This document shows, piece by piece, positions 6,022 to 6,375 of a stretch of 6,375 bases of DNA. The stretch comes from Bacilli bacterium (lineage in GTDB: Bacteria; Bacillota_I; Bacilli_A; ML615J-28; CAG-313): contig CAAGKY010000138.1 in assembly GCA_900770645.1 (NCBI GenBank), forward strand, positions 1 through 6,375, in the 5' to 3' direction. Each line of letters starts with the position of its first letter. Position 1 is the stretch's first letter. The notes beneath the pieces were generated by a model, which saw only the letters and a list, made by a program, of their open reading frames with translations, made no database searches and was not told where the DNA came from. The position numbers and the translations under genes were made by a program.

Positions 6022-6375
6022 TTAGTTTTTAGGTAATTCAGATACAGGAATATATATTTTTGTTGTATCTGTTTTTCCATTTACATAATCAATATTAGTA
6101 TAAACATATAAATTTTCCATTTCATAAGCTCCTACATATGCAGTTGCTAGTTGTGGAATTGTATATAAGTAAGGAATGGCTCCATAATATTGAACGAATT
6201 CAATATAATCAGAGAAATAATTTTCTTTGTCAGATTTTAAGTTTTTGCTCTTTAAGAATAAAGCAATAGCTGCTGACTCCATTCTATTATTACCTTCTGC
6301 ATCATAAGGATCACAATAAAGATTTACTCTATATGTATCACTTTCTTTTTCATCATCTAATAGTGTAGTTTTAAC
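6022..6375 (-). CDS. 3' end of an unrecognised protein gene
   Basis: I do not recognise this gene. The frame is open from the right edge (codon GTT at 6375-6373) to TAA at 6022-6024, giving 117 visible residues. The ATG at 6282 is internal and has no ribosome binding site, so the true start lies outside the window. The visible part begins VKTTLLDDEKESDTYRV. It is rich in Tyr and acidic residues, has a single Cys in the visible part (LYCDPYDAEGNNRM), and ends with a strand-like pattern, NLYVYTNIDYVNGKTDTTKIYIPVSELPKN. No membrane segment is visible. Such composition would suit a soluble or surface-exposed domain, but this is a guess. It points the same way as rpmH, ends 19 nt before the rpmH -35 box and has no terminator of its own. 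Confidence 0.7.
   Translation of the reverse strand, partial: VKTTLLDDEKESDTYRVNLYCDPYDAEGNNRMESAAIALFLKSKNLKSDKENYFSDYIEFVQYYGAIPYLYTIPQLATAYVGAYEMENLYVYTNIDYVNGKTDTTKIYIPVSELPKN

Noticed and set aside
6280..6282. ATG at 6282 as the start of the right-edge gene
   Set aside because: The same frame continues without a stop to the window edge, and no Shine-Dalgarno sequence precedes this ATG.
1..6375. CRISPR array, insertion sequence, toxin-antitoxin, defence or other novel system
   Set aside because: No regularly spaced repeats, transposase motifs, terminal inverted repeats or recognisable accessory-system genes; the window is a housekeeping cluster almost fully explained by known families.

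Overview
The window is strongly AT-rich, and every supportable gene lies on the minus strand, so transcription runs from position 6375 towards 1. The core is the conserved bacterial order rpmH - rnpA - yidC - jag(khpB) - mnmE, normally found near the chromosome origin. Low GC, a lipoprotein-type YidC, a KhpB/Jag protein, a T-box leader and AGGAGG-like ribosome binding sites point to a low-GC Bacillota or Mollicutes-related bacterium. TGG is the only Trp codon seen, and no TGA occurs in any frame. All seven genes whose 3' end is visible stop with TAA. This argues for the standard code rather than the TGA=Trp code of Mycoplasma and Spiroplasma. The exact lineage is inference; an uncultured RF39-, Acholeplasma- or Izemoplasma-like organism would fit.

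Layout in transcription order. (1) 6375-6022: the 3' end of an unrecognised protein gene. (2) 6003-5975: a perfect consensus promoter, then rpmH (5940-5806) and a hairpin terminator or attenuator. (3) rnpA, yidC and jag, tightly packed; rnpA and yidC overlap by 8 bp. This block ends in a strong palindromic terminator at 3270-3230. (4) A new promoter drives a small membrane protein resembling CrtO (glycosyl-diaponeurosporenoate acyltransferase family), followed 5 nt later by mnmE. (5) Two bases after the mnmE stop begins a second perfect consensus promoter. It feeds a T-box leader with a readable AAC (Asn) specifier and then asnS, which runs off the left edge.

Functionally this is housekeeping: ribosomal protein L34, the RNase P protein, membrane protein insertion, an RNA-binding regulator, tRNA wobble modification and Asn-tRNA charging under tRNA-sensing control. 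I see no mobile element, CRISPR array, toxin-antitoxin pair or defence system. The less ordinary points are the long lipoprotein-anchored N-terminal domain on YidC, the CrtO-like gene inserted between jag and mnmE, the departure from the usual gene order on both sides (mnmG/rsmG absent, dnaA not adjacent to rpmH), and an inverted repeat over the rpmH -35 box.
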